Source of the DNA: Pseudomonadota bacterium
GTDB taxonomy: Bacteria; Pseudomonadota; Gammaproteobacteria; Burkholderiales; SCOH01
Direction: 5' to 3'
Length of the DNA: 6,956 nt
NCBI GenBank assembly: GCA_030917985.1
Contig: JAUPTR010000013.1
Coordinates: forward strand, 1 to 6,956
Made by a program: the position numbers and the translations under genes. The notes under the pieces are model-generated. The model searched no databases, was not told the origin of the DNA, and saw only the letters and a program-made list of their open reading frames with translations. Of the stretch, positions 1 through 5,871 are shown in pieces. Within the stretch, counting starts at the first letter, position 1, and each line of letters starts with the position of its first letter.

Positions 1-638
1 CCGATCCAATGGCCGATGGCCCGATCATACAGCGTGCCAGTGAACGTGCCTTGGCCAACGGCGTAACTTTGACCAGTGTTCTGGAGCTGGTGCGCCAGTT
101 CCGTACAACAGATCAACAAACGCCAGTGGTGCTGATGGGCTATGCCAACCCGGTCGAGGCCATGGGCTACGAAGCTTTTGCCAAGGCGGCGGTTGCTGCG
201 GGTGTCGACGGCCTATTGACTGTGGATACACCGCCGGAAGAAGCCGACGACATGGTGGCATGCCTCAAACAGTACAATATCGCGCCGATTTTCCTGCTGG
301 CGCCGACTACTCCGGAAACCCGCATTGCCAAGGTTGGCGAAATGGCTCAGGGTTATGTTTATTATGTGTCATTGCGCGGCGTGACCGGTGCGGCTAATCT
401 GGATATGTCGGAAGTTGCCGCTCGCCTGCCGCTGATTCGCAAACATGTCAAATTACCGGTTGGCGTGGGGTTCGGCATTCGTGATGGCGCTACTGCACGT
501 CAAGTTGCCGAGGTTGCTGACGCTGTTGTGATTGGCAGTCGCCTGGTGCAGCAGATCGAGTCGGCTGGTACGGCTGGTGCGGTCGAGCAGGTAAGTGCGC
601 TGATCGCCGATATCCGCAATGCGATGGACAAGGCCTGA
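1..638 (+). CDS. trpA: Tryptophan synthase alpha subunit, 5'-truncated by the window edge
   Basis: The product cleaves indole-3-glycerol phosphate to indole and glyceraldehyde-3-phosphate in the cytoplasm and passes indole to the beta subunit (TrpB) in an alpha2-beta2 complex, the last step of tryptophan synthesis. The reading frame is open from base 3 and begins inside the hallmark DPMADGP segment. The Asp codon at 15-17 matches catalytic Asp60 of the Salmonella enzyme; the catalytic Glu49 lies off the window. Other family marks are the loop with RGVTGA, the phosphate-binding GFG at 468-476 and IGSR at about 531-542. By comparison with the family about 55 N-terminal codons are missing, giving a normal full length near 266 residues. 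The ATG at base 9 is internal and not the start. The stop is TGA at 636-638. trpB is expected just upstream, outside the window. The identification is from motifs and is very secure. Confidence 0.97.
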   Translation, partial: DPMADGPIIQRASERALANGVTLTSVLELVRQFRTTDQQTPVVLMGYANPVEAMGYEAFAKAAVAAGVDGLLTVDTPPEEADDMVACLKQYNIAPIFLLAPTTPETRIAKVGEMAQGYVYYVSLRGVTGAANLDMSEVAARLPLIRKHVKLPVGVGFGIRDGATARQVAEVADAVVIGSRLVQQIESAGTAGAVEQVSALIADIRNAMDKA

Positions 639-649
639 TTGTGCCAACC

Positions 650-656
650 AAGGAGG
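650..656 (+). promoter_or_regulatory. Strong Shine-Dalgarno of accD
   Basis: AAGGAGG lies 5 bases before the ATG at 662. It is the best ribosome binding site in the window and decides the accD start: the in-frame GTG at 641 lies upstream of it and would have no such site. It sits within the 23-base gap after trpA, so accD can be translated strongly from a trp-region transcript. Confidence 0.9.
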
Positions 657-661
657 CAAAC

Positions 662-1531
662 ATGAGCTGGCTGCAGAAACTGCTACCTCCCAAAATCAAG
701 AGCAAAACCAGTTTTGCCAAAACTGGCGTGCCGGAAGGTCTGTGGAGCAAATGTTCGTCGTGTGAGGCGGTGCTTTACCGCACCGACCTGGAAAACAATC
801 TGCATGTTTGCCCCAAGTGTGGTTTTCACACGCCGCTGTCGGCACGTAAACGCCTGGAACTGTTGCTGGACCCGTCCGGCCAGTTTGAAATCGGCTCTGA
901 AGTCAAACCGGTTGATCCGCTGAAATTCAAGGACAGCAAGAAATACGCCGATCGCCTGCAGACCGCGGCCGAAGACACTGGAGAGGATGATGCACTGCTG
1001 GTGATGCAAGGCAGTGTGCATAATATTCCGTTGGTTGCCGCAGCGTTTGAATTCAAGTTCATCGGCGGATCGATGGGGTCGGTAGTAGGCGAGCGCTTTG
1101 TGCGCGCCATCTACACCTGCCTGGATCAGAATCTGCCATTTGTATGTATTTCCGCCAGTGGTGGCGCGCGCATGCAGGAAGGCTTGTTCTCGTTGATGCA
1201 GATGGCCAAAACCAGTGCGGCGCTGACTTTTCTGGCAGACAAGCAGTTGCCGTTTATCTCGGTCCTGACGGATCCAACCATGGGTGGCGTATCCGCCAGC
1301 TTTGCTTTTTTGGGGGATGTAGTGATTGCCGAACCCAAGGCATTGATCGGCTTTGCCGGCCCGAGGGTGATTGAACAGACTGTACGCGAGACTTTGCCGG
1401 AAGGTTTTCAGCGGGCTGAGTTCCTGCTGGATCACGGAGCAGTAGACCTGATCGTGGATCGACGTCAGCTGCGCGACAAGATTGCCGATCTCTTATGTCT
1501 GTTGCAGTCTCGCCCGCCGCGTGAGGCGTAA
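662..1531 (+). CDS. accD: Acetyl-CoA carboxylase, carboxyltransferase beta subunit
   Basis: AccD pairs with AccA to form the carboxyltransferase that moves the carboxyl group from carboxybiotin on AccB to acetyl-CoA, making malonyl-CoA, the committed step of fatty acid synthesis. The protein is 289 residues, usual for the family. An N-terminal four-cysteine zinc ribbon is visible at Cys31, Cys34, Cys50 and Cys53 (C-x2-C-x15-C-x2-C). The crotonase-fold carboxyltransferase domain follows, with the signature segments ASGGARMQEG, TDPTMGGVSASFA and GFAGPRVIEQT; the Gly-Gly turns in these form the oxyanion and CoA pocket in the family. The start was chosen at 662 because of the Shine-Dalgarno at 650-656 and because MSWLQKLLPPKI is a typical AccD N terminus. 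It is 23 bases after trpA and probably on the same transcript. A terminator-like hairpin follows at 1555-1584. Nothing appears broken or missing. Confidence 0.98.
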   Translation: MSWLQKLLPPKIKSKTSFAKTGVPEGLWSKCSSCEAVLYRTDLENNLHVCPKCGFHTPLSARKRLELLLDPSGQFEIGSEVKPVDPLKFKDSKKYADRLQTAAEDTGEDDALLVMQGSVHNIPLVAAAFEFKFIGGSMGSVVGERFVRAIYTCLDQNLPFVCISASGGARMQEGLFSLMQMAKTSAALTFLADKQLPFISVLTDPTMGGVSASFAFLGDVVIAEPKALIGFAGPRVIEQTVRETLPEGFQRAEFLLDHGAVDLIVDRRQLRDKIADLLCLLQSRPPREA

Positions 1532-1554
1532 CACTCCATTTGCCTGAATACCCT

Positions 1555-1584
1555 ATCGCCAGCTTGTGCCTGGCGATTTTTCTT
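1555..1584 (+). terminator. Intrinsic terminator after accD, hard against folC
   Basis: An 8-bp perfect stem, ATCGCCAG (1555-1562) with CTGGCGAT (1570-1577), encloses a 7-base loop and runs into the T-rich stretch TTTTTCTT (1577-1584). This is the form of a Rho-independent terminator and would end or reduce the trpA-accD transcript. The T run is interrupted by one C, so efficiency may be partial. It ends about 10 bases before the folC start, so read-through or an unseen promoter is needed for folC. Confidence 0.8.
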
Positions 1585-1593
1585 GTCTGAAAT

Positions 1594-2868
1594 ATGGTTA
1601 TGCCAACAACACTTGCCGAGTGGCTTGTTTACCTCGAAGCGTTACATCCCAGCACCATCGACATGGGCCTGGAACGTATCGCCCGCGTGCGTGATCGGAT
1701 GGGTCTGGTGCCGGTATTTCCGGTTATCACCGTTGCCGGCACCAACGGCAAGGGTTCTGTCTGTGCCTTCCTGGGTGCAGTGTTCCATGCCGCCGGTTAT
1801 CGCGCGGGTGTCTACACCTCGCCACATTTGCTGCGATACAACGAGCGGGTGCGCGTCGATCTTGATCAGGCCGACGATGCGGCGCTGTGTCGGGCCTTTG
1901 CCGCCGTTGAGCAGGCGCGTGGCGATGTCTCTTTGACCTATTTTGAGTTTGGCACGCTGGCTGCAATGTGGCATTTCCAGCAATGTGGCGTTGACGTTGC
2001 CATTCTGGAAGTGGGCCTCGGCGGGCGGCTGGATGCCGTTAACGTGTTTGAACCGGATTGCGCTGCGGTTGTCACTGTCGATCTGGATCATCAGGAGTAT
2101 CTGGGCAATGATCGCGAAGCCATCGGCCGTGAGAAGGCCGGTATTTTTCGTGCCGGAAAGCCGGCTATCTGCGGTGATGCCCTACCTCCGGCGAGTCTGT
2201 TGACATATGCCGAAACCATTGGTGCCCCCTTGTTGTGCATCGGCCGCGATTTTGGCTTCCAGAGGCAGGAGCTGCAGTGGTCTTTCTGGGGGCCACACGG
2301 CAAGCATTTGTCTCTGCCGTTTCCGGGGTTGCGGGGCGGCTACCAGCTCAACAATGCCAGTGTGGCGCTGGCGATACTCGCGGAAATGCGTTCACGTTTG
2401 CCTGTCAGTGTTGGCGACATCAAACGCGGCTTACTCGAAGTGGATTGGCCCGGCCGTTTTCAGGTGTTGCCGGGCCGGCCTACCACCATTTTTGATGTCG
2501 GACATAACCCCCATGCAGCGCGAGCGCTGGCAGGCAGTCTCAAAACCATGGGTTATCATCCGCAGACCTATGCCGTATTTTCGATGCTGCGTGACAAGGA
2601 CCTCGCTGAGGTGGCCGCAGCTGTCAACGACCAGATCGATGTCTGGCTGGTGGCGGGGCTGGATCTGCCGCGAGGTATGAGCGGAGAAGAGGTGGCTGCG
2701 CAGTTGGCTGCGGCCAATACCCGCGGCAAGGTACTGGTTTATACCGATATCGCCGAGGCCTACTCTGCTGCCTGTGATAAGGCCGCTGAAAATGATAGAA
2801 TCGTCGTCTTCGGATCATTCCACACCGTCGCAGAGGCCATAGCCGCGCGACGTATTCGTGGCCACTGA
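1594..2868 (+). CDS. folC: Dihydrofolate synthase / folylpolyglutamate synthase
   Basis: FolC adds glutamate to dihydropteroate to make dihydrofolate, and in proteobacteria also lengthens the glutamate tail of tetrahydrofolate, using ATP in the cytoplasm. The 424-residue protein shows the Mur-ligase-like order of motifs: P-loop GTNGKGS at residues 49-55, TSPHL at 75-79 followed by RYNERV, EVGLGGRLDAVN at 139-150, DLDH at 163-166 (the His before the LGN motif), EKAGIFR soon after, and the C-terminal domain motif DVGHNPHAAR from residue 301. Length and motif order are normal. The start is uncertain: ATG occurs at 1594 and again in frame at 1600, and neither has a recognisable Shine-Dalgarno; the bases before it are the tail of the upstream terminator. 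It is followed after 14 bases by the SPOR-domain gene. The bifunctional activity is inferred from the family, not shown by the sequence. Confidence 0.96.
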   Translation: MVMPTTLAEWLVYLEALHPSTIDMGLERIARVRDRMGLVPVFPVITVAGTNGKGSVCAFLGAVFHAAGYRAGVYTSPHLLRYNERVRVDLDQADDAALCRAFAAVEQARGDVSLTYFEFGTLAAMWHFQQCGVDVAILEVGLGGRLDAVNVFEPDCAAVVTVDLDHQEYLGNDREAIGREKAGIFRAGKPAICGDALPPASLLTYAETIGAPLLCIGRDFGFQRQELQWSFWGPHGKHLSLPFPGLRGGYQLNNASVALAILAEMRSRLPVSVGDIKRGLLEVDWPGRFQVLPGRPTTIFDVGHNPHAARALAGSLKTMGYHPQTYAVFSMLRDKDLAEVAAAVNDQIDVWLVAGLDLPRGMSGEEVAAQLAAANTRGKVLVYTDIAEAYSAACDKAAENDRIVVFGSFHTVAEAIAARRIRGH

Positions 2869-2882
2869 GGTACTACAGACGC

Positions 2883-3608
2883 ATGGCGCAGTCCCCAACA
2901 AACGACGAATTGCTGGTTCTGAAAAAGCGTGCCCGTCGGCGCCTGGTTGGTGCCGTAGCCTTGGTGCTGATCGCGATCATCGTGCTCTGGAATGTACTTG
3001 ATCGCGAGCCGAAAACTGCGCATCAGCCGGTGAGTGTACAAGGCGTGGAAATCATCAGCGATGCGCCACAAATCAATTCTGCACCAATCAAATCCGAGAA
3101 ATCCGCGTCACCATTTGCCGAGCCTGTTTCACCAGATGCCCCTCCGTTAGCTTTGCCTGCACCGACTGAGCCACAGGCATCGTCGCCAGCGGAATCGGCT
3201 CCGGCCGAGAGCAAGGCAAAGCCCGAAGCGAAAAAGGTCGAGCCGGCCGTCGCTTTGCAGAAAAAAGAAGAGAAAAAAGAGCCTGCGCCGAAAAAAGACG
3301 AGTCCAAGGCAGAGAAAAAGCCTGTGCCCAAGCCGGAAAAACATGAGGCCAAAGCTGAGAGTAAGGACAACAAGCCGCCTGTTGACGAATACAAACCGCA
3401 ATTGATTCAAGTTGCTGCGCTGTCAGACGCCGGCAAAGCCTTGGCTTTGGTTGACAAGTTGGCAGCACACGGCGTCAAGGCCTATACCGAACAGAAGGGC
3501 GAGCTGACCCGCGTGCGGGTGGGGCCGTTTGCCTCGCGCGAGCAGGCAGAAAAAACGTTGGCAAAAATTCAGGCAGCCGGCGCATCTGGCGTGATCGTTT
3601 CCAAGTGA
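2883..3608 (+). CDS. dedD: SPOR-domain inner-membrane protein, DedD-like
   Basis: The 241-residue protein has a short cytoplasmic N terminus rich in Lys/Arg (KKRARRR, residues 14-20), one membrane helix at about 21-39, a long low-complexity Pro/Ala/Lys/Glu linker (about 76-165), and a C-terminal SPOR domain at about 170-241 beginning YKPQLIQVA. The layout implies an N-in, C-out protein with the SPOR domain in the periplasm. SPOR domains bind denuded (peptide-poor) peptidoglycan glycans at the division septum, so a role in cell constriction is likely. Its place between folC and cvpA matches dedD of enterics, so the symbol is given on position and architecture; sequence similarity outside the SPOR domain cannot be judged here. 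The only visible ribosome site is GAGG at 2867-2870, overlapping the folC stop and rather far (12 bases) from the ATG. Start choice fits the positively charged stretch before the membrane helix. Confidence 0.88.
   Translation: MAQSPTNDELLVLKKRARRRLVGAVALVLIAIIVLWNVLDREPKTAHQPVSVQGVEIISDAPQINSAPIKSEKSASPFAEPVSPDAPPLALPAPTEPQASSPAESAPAESKAKPEAKKVEPAVALQKKEEKKEPAPKKDESKAEKKPVPKPEKHEAKAESKDNKPPVDEYKPQLIQVAALSDAGKALALVDKLAAHGVKAYTEQKGELTRVRVGPFASREQAEKTLAKIQAAGASGVIVSK
3165..3383 (+). repeat. Low-complexity Lys/Glu/Pro/Ala linker in the SPOR protein
   Basis: This is the coding region for roughly residues 95-167 of the DedD-like protein, made of irregular short units such as KKEEKKEPAPKKDE rather than an exact tandem repeat. 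Runs of six A followed by G occur at 3261-3267, 3273-3279 and 3291-3297. The composition suggests a disordered, highly charged spacer reaching through the periplasm from the membrane helix to the SPOR domain. Such stretches usually vary in length between relatives. Confidence 0.7.
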
Positions 3609-3621
3609 GTATATCGACTCG

Positions 3622-4113
3622 ATGACCACATTCGATTACGCAATCCTGTTCATTATCGGCATGTCCATCATTTTGTCGGTAATGCGCGGCGCTGTGCGTG
3701 AACTGATTGCGCTTGCCGCCTGGTTTGTTTCCTTCTGGGTTGCACGAAATTTTACCGAGGAACTGACGCCGCTCTTGCCGCAGGCGATACCTAGCGATGA
3801 GCTGCGTCTACTGGCGGCTTTCGTGATTCTGTTCCTTGGAAGTCTGTTGATCATGACCTTGCTGTCGATAGCATTGTCAGAAGTGGTAAAGGCGATCGGC
3901 CTGTCGGGTTTTGATCGTTTGCTGGGTGCGGGTGTTGGCCTGCTGCGCGGCTGCTTTATCGTACTGGTTCTGGTGTTACTAGCCGGCCTTACCGGCCTTC
4001 CGAAAACCCAGGCATGGAAAAATGCCATGTTCAGCCCCGTGCTTGAGGCGAGTGCGCTGGCGGTCAGACCTTGGCTGCCGGATGCATTGGCCGAGCACAT
4101 TCGCTACGAGTGA
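3622..4113 (+). CDS. cvpA: CvpA family inner-membrane protein
   Basis: This is a 163-residue hydrophobic protein with four predicted membrane segments at about residues 4-21, 28-45, 64-87 and 101-123. The family pattern is visible: RGAVRE (22-27) after the first helix and FDRLLGAGVGLLRG (97-110) leading into the fourth. In E. coli CvpA is named for its need in colicin V production and has been linked to envelope and bile or stress tolerance; the molecular activity is not settled. It sits 13 bases after the SPOR gene and 6 bases before purF, the same order as in enterics, so it is almost surely co-transcribed with purF. No good Shine-Dalgarno is seen before the ATG; translation may be coupled to the gene before it. 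I saw no PurR-like operator ahead of it. Confidence 0.92.
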   Translation: MTTFDYAILFIIGMSIILSVMRGAVRELIALAAWFVSFWVARNFTEELTPLLPQAIPSDELRLLAAFVILFLGSLLIMTLLSIALSEVVKAIGLSGFDRLLGAGVGLLRGCFIVLVLVLLAGLTGLPKTQAWKNAMFSPVLEASALAVRPWLPDALAEHIRYE

Positions 4114-4119
4114 AACAGT

Positions 4120-5643
4120 ATGTGTGGAATTATTGGCATTGTTGCCCAAAGCCCAGTTAATCAGTTGTTGTACGACGGATTGCTGGTTCTTCAACACCGC
4201 GGCCAGGATGCGGCCGGGATTGTCACCTCTGAAGGCTCCCGCTTTCATCTGCACAAAGGTGCCGGTCTGGTGCGCGACGTGTTCCGCACCCGCAATATGC
4301 GCTCCCTTAGCGGTAATCTGGGTATCGGTCATGTGCGTTATCCGACTGCCGGTTCGGCATCGGCGATTTCCGAGGCACAGCCGTTTTACGTCAATTCGCC
4401 GTTCGGTATCGTGCTGGCGCACAATGGCAACCTGACCAACGCCGATCAGCTGAAGCAGGAAATGTTCACGCTGGATCGCCGCCATATCAACACCAATTCC
4501 GATTCGGAAGCGCTGCTGAATGTGTTTGCGCACGAGCTGCAGGTGCGCGCCAGCTCGATCCATCTGGATACCGAAGCGGTATTTGGTGCCGTTGCTGCCG
4601 TGCATCAGCGCTGCAAGGGGGCTTATGCGGTAGTGGCCATGATCGCGGGGCAGGGGTTGCTGGCTTTCAGAGATCCGAATGGTATTCGCCCGCTGGTTCT
4701 GGGCAAGAACGAAACGCCTGCCGGTACCGAATACATGGTGGCCTCGGAGAGCGTTGCGATCGATACGCTTGGCTTCCAGCTGGTGCGCGATATTGCGCCC
4801 GGTGAGGCGATATTCATTACGCCAGAAGGCCAGTTGTTCTCGCAGCAATGTGCTGCCGAAACCTCGCTGACGCCATGTATTTTCGAGTTTGTTTATTTTG
4901 CCCGACCCGATTCGGTGATAGACGGCGTTTCGGTTTACCAGTCGCGTCTGTTCATGGGTGAAAATCTGGCAGATAAAGTGCGCCGTATCCTGCCGCAGGT
5001 GGATATCGATGTGGTGATCCCGATTCCCGATACCAGCCGCGCCAGCGCCCTGCAGTTGGCCAACCATCTGGGGCTGCCGTATCGCGAAGGCTTCATCAAG
5101 AATCGCTACATCGGTCGTACCTTCATCATGCCGGGGCAGGGCGTGCGCCGCAAATCGGTGCGCCAGAAGCTCAACCCGATTGCCGTTGAATTCAAGGGCA
5201 AAAACGTATTGCTGGTAGATGATTCCATCGTGCGTGGCACCACGTCGCGGGAGATCGTGCAAATGGCGCGTGATGCCGGCGCAGCCAAGGTGTATTTCGC
5301 TTCGGCTGCACCGCCGGTGCGTTTTCCCAACGTTTATGGCATTGATATGCCGACGCGCAAGGAGTTGCTGGCGACTGGCCGTACCCATGAAGAAATTGCC
5401 GCAGAAATCGGTGCCGATGAAATCATCTATCAGGAACTGGACGCACTGGAATATGCAGTAACCCGTTGCAATTTCGAGGTCAAACAGTTCGAAAGCTCCT
5501 GTTTCAGCGGTAAATATGTCACTGGCGACATCGATGACGCTTATCTGGACCGCATTGAATCCGAGCGTAACGATTCCACTAACTCGGAAAAGGACAAGGA
5601 TCTGGATCTGAACATTGGTGTTGCGGAGCAGAACCTGATGTAA
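4120..5643 (+). CDS. purF: Amidophosphoribosyltransferase
   Basis: PurF makes 5-phosphoribosylamine from PRPP and glutamine, the first committed step of purine synthesis. The 507-residue protein starts MCGIIGI, so Cys2 becomes the N-terminal nucleophile of the class II glutaminase domain once Met is removed; no propeptide is present, as in the E. coli type. Further glutaminase marks are GHVRYPTAG (Arg73), AHNGNLTN and NTNSDSE. The C-terminal phosphoribosyltransferase domain holds IPIPDTSRASAL and the PRPP-binding loop VDDSIVRGTT with Asp367 and Asp368. The Cys pattern of an iron-sulfur (Bacillus-type) enzyme is not apparent. Length matches the E. coli enzyme (about 505). The ATG lies 6 bases after the cvpA stop without a clear Shine-Dalgarno, suggesting coupled translation. 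The TAA stop is followed by a non-coding region with a terminator at 5804-5841. Confidence 0.98.
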   Translation: MCGIIGIVAQSPVNQLLYDGLLVLQHRGQDAAGIVTSEGSRFHLHKGAGLVRDVFRTRNMRSLSGNLGIGHVRYPTAGSASAISEAQPFYVNSPFGIVLAHNGNLTNADQLKQEMFTLDRRHINTNSDSEALLNVFAHELQVRASSIHLDTEAVFGAVAAVHQRCKGAYAVVAMIAGQGLLAFRDPNGIRPLVLGKNETPAGTEYMVASESVAIDTLGFQLVRDIAPGEAIFITPEGQLFSQQCAAETSLTPCIFEFVYFARPDSVIDGVSVYQSRLFMGENLADKVRRILPQVDIDVVIPIPDTSRASALQLANHLGLPYREGFIKNRYIGRTFIMPGQGVRRKSVRQKLNPIAVEFKGKNVLLVDDSIVRGTTSREIVQMARDAGAAKVYFASAAPPVRFPNVYGIDMPTRKELLATGRTHEEIAAEIGADEIIYQELDALEYAVTRCNFEVKQFESSCFSGKYVTGDIDDAYLDRIESERNDSTNSEKDKDLDLNIGVAEQNLM

Positions 5644-5650
5644 ATGGCCC

Positions 5651-5690
5651 TGCCCGGACTGATTTCTCTGCGGTGGGATTGTTCCGGGCA
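5651..5690 (+). repeat. Inverted repeat just after purF
   Basis: TGCCCGGA (5651-5658) and TCCGGGCA (5683-5690) are perfect 8-base inverted repeats separated by 24 bases, starting 7 bases after the purF stop. No T-run follows, so this is not an ordinary intrinsic terminator. It could form a 3'-end RNA hairpin for purF mRNA or, as DNA, flank a regulatory site next to the TTGACA at 5694. Function is not known. Confidence 0.5.
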
Positions 5691-5693
5691 CGG

Positions 5694-5722
5694 TTGACAG
5701 TTGCCGGCGAGGCAGCGAAGAT
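5694..5722 (+). promoter_or_regulatory. Candidate sigma-70 promoter for metZ
   Basis: A perfect -35 hexamer TTGACA (5694-5699) is followed after 17 bases by GAAGAT (5717-5722), which keeps the A2, A5 and T6 positions of TATAAT but is otherwise weak. Transcription would start near 5729-5731 and give a leader of about 140 bases that includes the terminator at 5804-5841. No better promoter is seen between that terminator and the metZ start. The call rests on consensus match alone. Confidence 0.4.
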
Positions 5723-5783
5723 AGGTGGGTTGCGCCGATTTGTCACTGCTTGCGGGCGCCTAAAAAATACAGCTAAATTGTGG

Positions 5784-5807
5784 CGTTTCGCTGAAACGTG
5801 TCGAAAC
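5784..5807 (+). other. Small hairpin with two alternative pairings before the terminator
   Basis: CGTTTC (5784-5789) pairs perfectly with GAAACG (5793-5798) around a 3-base loop. The same segment, as GTTTCG (5785-5790), can instead pair with CGAAAC (5802-5807), whose last four bases form the foot of the terminator's left arm. The two pairings exclude each other, and the second would compete at the base of the terminator. This is a pattern seen by eye; no known riboswitch consensus is recognised. Confidence 0.4.
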
Positions 5808-5841
5808 CCGCTTGGCTGTTGCAAGCGGGTTTTTTGTTTTT
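5804..5841 (+). terminator. Strong intrinsic terminator between purF and metZ
   Basis: An 11-bp perfect stem, AAACCCGCTTG (5804-5814) with CAAGCGGGTTT (5822-5832), encloses a 7-base loop and is followed by a T-tract (TTTTTTGTTTTT, 5830-5841). This is a textbook Rho-independent terminator on the + strand. It most simply ends the folC-purF transcript; because it lies only 30 bases before metZ, it could also sit in a metZ leader. Confidence 0.92.
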
Positions 5842-5860
5842 ATGCATGAATTTTTGCGAC

Positions 5861-5865
5861 AGGAG
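5861..5865 (+). promoter_or_regulatory. Shine-Dalgarno of metZ
   Basis: AGGAG lies 6 bases before the ATG at 5872 and fixes the metZ start. It is 19 bases after the terminator T-tract, so it is free of that stem. Confidence 0.85.
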
Positions 5866-5871
5866 TCCTGC

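Noticed and set aside
641..661. GTG at 641 as an earlier start of accD
   Set aside because: It would add seven residues encoded across the Shine-Dalgarno itself; the ATG at 662 has the AAGGAGG at ideal spacing and gives a typical AccD N terminus.
1584..1592. GTCTGAA resembling part of the Neisseria DNA uptake sequence
   Set aside because: Only seven of the core bases match, it occurs once, and it is not in the inverted pair typical of uptake-sequence terminators.
3261..3297. A6G runs as programmed -1 frameshift sites
   Set aside because: The phase is AAA AAA G rather than A AAA AAG, so tandem slippage of the classic kind does not apply, and the full-frame product ends in a proper SPOR domain.
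3590..3625. PurR-type operator ahead of cvpA-purF
   Set aside because: No palindrome resembling the enteric ACGCAAACGTTTGCGT box is present in the short gap before cvpA.
3979..5691. Long open frame on the minus strand (570 codons) opposite purF
   Set aside because: It lies antisense to a complete, well-conserved purF and its translation shows no recognisable domain. Long antisense frames are common opposite genes with this codon use.
5644..5697. Short ORF (17 codons) starting right after the purF stop, as a leader peptide
   Set aside because: It has no Shine-Dalgarno, no run of methionine codons beyond the start, and it begins upstream of the candidate metZ promoter, so it would not be on that transcript.
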